A DNA stretch of 64,000 nt from Deferribacteres bacterium (GTDB taxonomy: Bacteria; Zhuqueibacterota; Zhuqueibacteria; Zhuqueibacterales; Geothermadaptataceae), in assembly GCA_020633655.1 (NCBI GenBank), contig JACKDF010000001.1:248001-312000 (forward strand), written 5' to 3'. Under the pieces are notes generated by a model that did not search any database, was not told where the DNA came from, and worked only from the letters and a program-made list of their open reading frames with translations. Below, one piece after another: positions 61,013 through 64,000 of this stretch (its first letter is position 1; every line of letters begins with the position of its first letter). Both the position numbers and the translations under genes were made by a program.

Positions 61013-62008
61013 ATGGCTACAAACTACAAAGATCTTGGTTTTGTTAACACAAAGGAAATGTTCAGGAAAGCCTTTGAAGGGAAATATGCAATTCCAGCCT
61101 ATAATTTCAACAATTTAGAACAAATTCAGGCTATTATAAATGGTTGCGGAGAGTCGAAAAGTCCGGTAATTTTGCAAGTTTCAAGCGGTGCACGCAAATA
61201 TGCAGACCAAACCATGTTACGTTATATGGCTGAAGGCGCCGTACAGATGGCCAAAGATAAAGGTTATGATATTCCTATCGCACTGCACCTGGACCATGGC
61301 GATACTTTTGAACTGTGTGTTTCCTGTATTGAAAGTGGTTTTTCCAGCGTAATGATTGATGGTTCCCATCATCCGTACGAAAAAAATATTGAGCTGACAC
61401 GAAAAGTTGTTGAATACGCACACAAATATGACGTCTCTGTGGAAGGTGAACTTGGCGTTCTCGCAGGTATTGAAGACGATGTTGTTGCAGCAAAATCCAT
61501 CTACACACAGCCGGATGAAGTCGAAGATTTTGTCACTCGCACTGGTGTTGATTCCCTGGCTATCTCGATTGGTACATCGCACGGAGCTTTCAAATTTAAG
61601 CCAGAACAATGTACAAAAAATGAAGAGGGCGTACTCGTTCCACCTCCACTCCGGTTCGACATCCTTGAAGAAATTGAAAAACGTATTCCTGGCTTCCCCA
61701 TCGTTCTGCATGGTGCCAGTTCGGTTTTACCAAAGTATGTGAATATCATCAATGAACATGGTGGCGCACTGAAAGCAGCCGTTGGTATTCCTGCCGAACA
61801 ATTGCGTCGTGCAGCCAAGTCTGCCGTGTGCAAAATCAATATCGATTCCGATGGCCGACTTGTTGTAACCGCCATGATTCGCAAAACATTTGCAGAAAAC
61901 ACCTCGGAATTTGATCCACGCAAATACCTTGGCCCAGCACGGGATGAACTACAGAAAATGATCATCGATAAAAATACGCATGTATTGGGTAGTGCAGGTC
62001 AAGCATAG
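61013..62008 (+). CDS. fba: Class II fructose-bisphosphate aldolase
   Basis: 331 residues. Core motifs: AIPAYNFNNLEQIQAI, the catalytic/zinc LHLDHGD (Asp94, His95), GFSSVMIDGSHHPYEKNI, E-G-E-L-G-V-L-A-G zinc-site segment, AISIGTSHGAFKF, VLHGASS, and VCKINIDSDGR. It cleaves fructose-1,6-bisphosphate to two triose phosphates, or runs in reverse in gluconeogenesis. GAGG lies 6 nt before the ATG. It is monocistronic with its own terminator. Confidence 0.95.
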   Translation: MATNYKDLGFVNTKEMFRKAFEGKYAIPAYNFNNLEQIQAIINGCGESKSPVILQVSSGARKYADQTMLRYMAEGAVQMAKDKGYDIPIALHLDHGDTFELCVSCIESGFSSVMIDGSHHPYEKNIELTRKVVEYAHKYDVSVEGELGVLAGIEDDVVAAKSIYTQPDEVEDFVTRTGVDSLAISIGTSHGAFKFKPEQCTKNEEGVLVPPPLRFDILEEIEKRIPGFPIVLHGASSVLPKYVNIINEHGGALKAAVGIPAEQLRRAAKSAVCKINIDSDGRLVVTAMIRKTFAENTSEFDPRKYLGPARDELQKMIIDKNTHVLGSAGQA

Positions 62009-62030
62009 TAGCAAGTCTATTTAAGCATAC

Positions 62031-62069
62031 AAAAAGGTGCTGTGGAGACTACTCCACGCACCTTTTTTT
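62031..62069. terminator. Bidirectional Rho-independent terminator
   Basis: AAAAAGGTGC, TGTGGAG and their complements CTCCAC, GCACCTTTTTTT form a near-perfect stem around an ACTA loop. It lies 22 bp after the aldolase stop and 75 bp from the stop of the convergent HPt gene, so it may serve both. Confidence 0.9.
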
Positions 62070-62143
62070 GTTTTATACCAAATGGAAATGGGAATTTGTA
62101 TTCCAAATTTGTCGTACAGCCTCACGGATGCAGAAAAAACTCC

Positions 62144-62539
62144 TTAAGCGATGTTGTTACCAAATTGTTTAATGGTTGCATGAAGGGAATCCAGCTTCTC
62201 TGCTAATTCATCATAACTTTCTGGAGCTTGATCGAGATTTTTTTCCTTTCCCATGAACTCGAGCGATCGTGCCATTTCGAACACCGGGCCAGTCGGAGTG
62301 AAATTACTGACTGAGCCTTTCAGCGTGTGCGCCGCACGAGCAAGCGCTTCGTGATCATTTTCTTCAATATGCTGTTTTATCTGATTTAACAGATCGGTAC
62401 TATTGTCCAGGAAAATATCAAAGAGTTCCTGCAGAAACTCCGCATCACCGCCGACGCGTTCCAACAGCTCATTGAAATCGATGCTGGCTTCAACGCTGGT
62501 TACCTCATGTCCGCCCGCATCTTTACCTGATAAATTCAT
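62144..62539 (-). CDS. HPt-domain phosphotransfer protein
   Basis: 131 residues from the ATG at 62539, 6 nt after AGGAG. One histidine phosphotransfer domain (about 18-125). The phosphorylatable His71 lies in ARAAHTLKGSVSNF, the canonical A-H-x-L-K-G motif, with downstream ARSLEFMGK completing the helix pair. It should relay phosphate between response-regulator receiver domains in a phosphorelay. No kinase or receiver is nearby. The adjacent divergent PilZ gene suggests a link between phosphorelay and c-di-GMP signalling; that is inference. Confidence 0.92.
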   Translation of the reverse strand: MNLSGKDAGGHEVTSVEASIDFNELLERVGGDAEFLQELFDIFLDNSTDLLNQIKQHIEENDHEALARAAHTLKGSVSNFTPTGPVFEMARSLEFMGKEKNLDQAPESYDELAEKLDSLHATIKQFGNNIA

Positions 62540-62685
62540 ATTTCGCTCCTGTAAAATGTCCATTTCAGTTTAATCTTTCCTGCCTCTGCACCCGATAGAT
62601 AAACTGAAGATCGTCTGCAACCGGTATAATGTTAGTTTCGACCACGGCGTGCGTTTTTTCAAAGATTCACAGAAAGGAAACAATT

Positions 62686-63060
62686 ATGCAAAATTCGGGC
62701 GGCGGTGATGGGAGTCGGATTGAAAATCGTAATAATCCACGTTTCAACTGCTGGTGCAATCTGCAATTTCATAACAGCATGACATGGAAAAGGGGAATTG
62801 CAACGGATATAAGTGAAACCGGAATTCACATCGTAACACTGCACCCGCTAAACGAGGGGAAGAGAATAAAACTATGTTTTGATGAGCCGGGGAGCCTCGA
62901 TTACCAGACAATTGTCGGGGAAGTTGTGTGGAAAAATGACCAATCGCCCTTTGAATCGAAATCCTGGATTGCCCCTGGGATGGGCATTCAATTTCTTTCA
63001 AAACTACCGATTGAAGAAATGGAATTTGCCTTTAATATCAAAACCTACGAAGCAGAATAA
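62686..63060 (+). CDS. PilZ-domain c-di-GMP-binding protein
   Basis: 124 residues from the ATG at 62686, with AAAGGA about 7 nt upstream; earlier in-frame starts lack a site. The PilZ signature is complete: R-N-N-P-R (RxxxR) near residue 14 and D-I-S-E-T-G (DxSxxG) about 28 residues later, followed by the barrel strands to GMGIQFLSK. It is a stand-alone PilZ adaptor expected to bind c-di-GMP and act on an unknown partner, possibly polysaccharide export or motility. Confidence 0.9.
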   Translation: MQNSGGGDGSRIENRNNPRFNCWCNLQFHNSMTWKRGIATDISETGIHIVTLHPLNEGKRIKLCFDEPGSLDYQTIVGEVVWKNDQSPFESKSWIAPGMGIQFLSKLPIEEMEFAFNIKTYEAE

Positions 63061-63112
63061 GCTGATAGCAAAGCAGTGCACACAAGGAAACATCCTGGTG
63101 CACTGCGTATTT

Positions 63113-64000
63113 TTAACCTATTTCACTGTTGTGAGCAATGACGGCATCTTTTGGAACGATGAGAATCCCTTCTTTTATCGAGTAATTCTTCTCGGTTTTC
63201 TCTTTAACGCGCCCTGCAACCTTCATTTTCACATTTTCCCCAATACGTGCATTTTTATCAATGATTGCTTTCTCTATTATCGAATTTTTACCAATTCCCA
63301 CCCGCGGCAAGCCATTTTTGTCATTTTCTTTCAGCTCATGGTCGGTTTCCATAAAATCCGCCCCCATAAGCACAACACCATCAAGCTTACAACCTTTTTG
63401 CACGACACTACGCACGCCTATAATGCTGTCGTTGATTTCTGAGTTATCCAGACGTGCAGCATCGCAAACAAGGGATCTGGAAATCTTGCATTCATTGATT
63501 TGTGCACCGGGCAAAAAACGGGCGTGCGTGTAAATTGGCCTGTTTTCCTCGTAAAAATTAAATTTTGGCGCCGGCTTGGTCAGATCGATCATTGCCTCAT
63601 AAAAGGATTTTATGGTTCCGATATCTTCCCAGTAGCTATCAAAATAATGGGCAACAACGTTGTATTTTTTAATGGCCTGTGGAAAAATGCCCTTGCCAAA
63701 ATCGCTTTCATTGCTCTCTTCCAGCATATCGAACAAAGCTTTTCGGGAAAAAATATAAATTCCCATAGAAGCCAGCATACAATCCGTTGATCCTGCATAT
63801 CCTTGTGCCTTTACCCATTGCATATTTGGTGAGAACAATTTCAACAATTCAGGGCTGTCCGGTTTTTCGTAAAAGCTGACAATTTTTCCCTTATTATCTG
63901 TTTTTAAAACACCAAACTGATCTGCATTTTCTTTCCCGATGGGTAACACGGATACAGTTACGTCCGCCTGCTGTGCCTTGTGGGTATCAAGCATTTTTTG
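63113..64000 (-). CDS. glgC: Glucose-1-phosphate adenylyltransferase, partial (N-terminus beyond right edge)
   Basis: About 295 C-terminal residues are visible. The nucleotidyltransferase part has VLPIGKENADQFGVLKTDNKGKI, F-Y-E-K-P and the glucose-1-phosphate-site S-M-G-I-Y-I-F segment, then YWEDIGTIKSFYEANM-like text (here F-Y-E-A-M-I-D-L). The C-terminal left-handed beta-helix follows (SRSLVCDAA, VGIGKNSIIEKAIIDKNARIGENV). It makes ADP-glucose for glycogen synthesis, matching glgP at 36737. The visible frame is intact; the catalytic N-terminal G-G-x-G-x-R-L motif lies outside the window. Confidence 0.93.
   Translation of the reverse strand, partial: QKMLDTHKAQQADVTVSVLPIGKENADQFGVLKTDNKGKIVSFYEKPDSPELLKLFSPNMQWVKAQGYAGSTDCMLASMGIYIFSRKALFDMLEESNESDFGKGIFPQAIKKYNVVAHYFDSYWEDIGTIKSFYEAMIDLTKPAPKFNFYEENRPIYTHARFLPGAQINECKISRSLVCDAARLDNSEINDSIIGVRSVVQKGCKLDGVVLMGADFMETDHELKENDKNGLPRVGIGKNSIIEKAIIDKNARIGENVKMKVAGRVKEKTEKNYSIKEGILIVPKDAVIAHNSEIG

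Noticed and set aside
1..64000. CRISPR arrays, rRNA, tRNA or phage genes
   Set aside because: None of the expected regular spacers, conserved RNA segments or phage structural proteins were seen on either strand.

Overview
The window looks like chromosomal DNA of an FCB-group bacterium outside classical Bacteroidetes, most like Calditrichota, KSB1 or Ignavibacteria-type lineages. This is inferred from gene content only. Three pointers are a secreted protein ending in a YPNPFNP-type C-terminal sorting domain (type IX secretion), two PorV/PorQ-like outer-membrane proteins, and a SusC-like TonB receptor with an N-terminal carboxypeptidase-like domain but no recognisable SusD. Many genes have clear AGGAGG-like ribosome binding sites, and one textbook -35/-10 promoter precedes proS. 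I saw no rRNA, tRNA, CRISPR array or transposase.

Layout. 1-4 kb: a partial Na+/phosphate symporter, a small haem-binding-domain protein, and a VIT-VWA-TonB fusion. 4-11.4 kb (minus strand): a compact Wzx/Wzy-type exopolysaccharide operon, in transcription order a GT2/phosphoglycosyltransferase fusion, chain-length regulator, flippase, GT2 and a polymerase candidate. 12-12.9 kb: an ECF sigma factor with a tiny overlapping membrane partner. 12.8-15.7 kb: two saccharopine-pathway genes for lysine catabolism. 16-19.8 kb: GDPD, TraB, EamA, an HTH protein and YhbY. 20.3-25.2 kb: a large secreted beta-propeller protein and a PorV-OmpA-AMIN fusion. 25.2-27 kb: arginase and a GNAT-like protein. 27-32.5 kb: five unassigned envelope genes on the minus strand, including a lipoprotein, a TonB-like single-pass protein and TPR-like secreted proteins; this is the best candidate for an undescribed system. 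33-36 kb: proS, an FGE-like protein and era. 36.7-39.3 kb: alpha-glucan phosphorylase.

39.4-55.3 kb is an accessory-looking minus-strand glycan region. It holds a purple acid phosphatase, Gfo/Idh oxidoreductase, DegT aminotransferase, GH2 exo-glucosaminidase-like enzyme, sialidase-fold protein, a T9SS cargo protein, a PorV-like protein, a large secreted protein and the TonB receptor. A 22-bp LacI-type palindrome lies upstream of the receptor operon, and the region is punctuated by palindromic repeats, two of them 104-bp copies in opposite orientation on either side of the GH2 gene. 56-59 kb: two tandem C45 (AAT-type) Ntn-hydrolase-like proteins. 59-64 kb: a HEAT-like secreted protein, a GNAT-like protein, class II aldolase, HPt and PilZ signalling proteins, and a partial glgC, which with glgP implies glycogen storage.

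Limits: functions come from recognising motifs in the translations; no database search was run. Start sites were moved from the longest frame where a Shine-Dalgarno sequence or the family N-terminus supported it.
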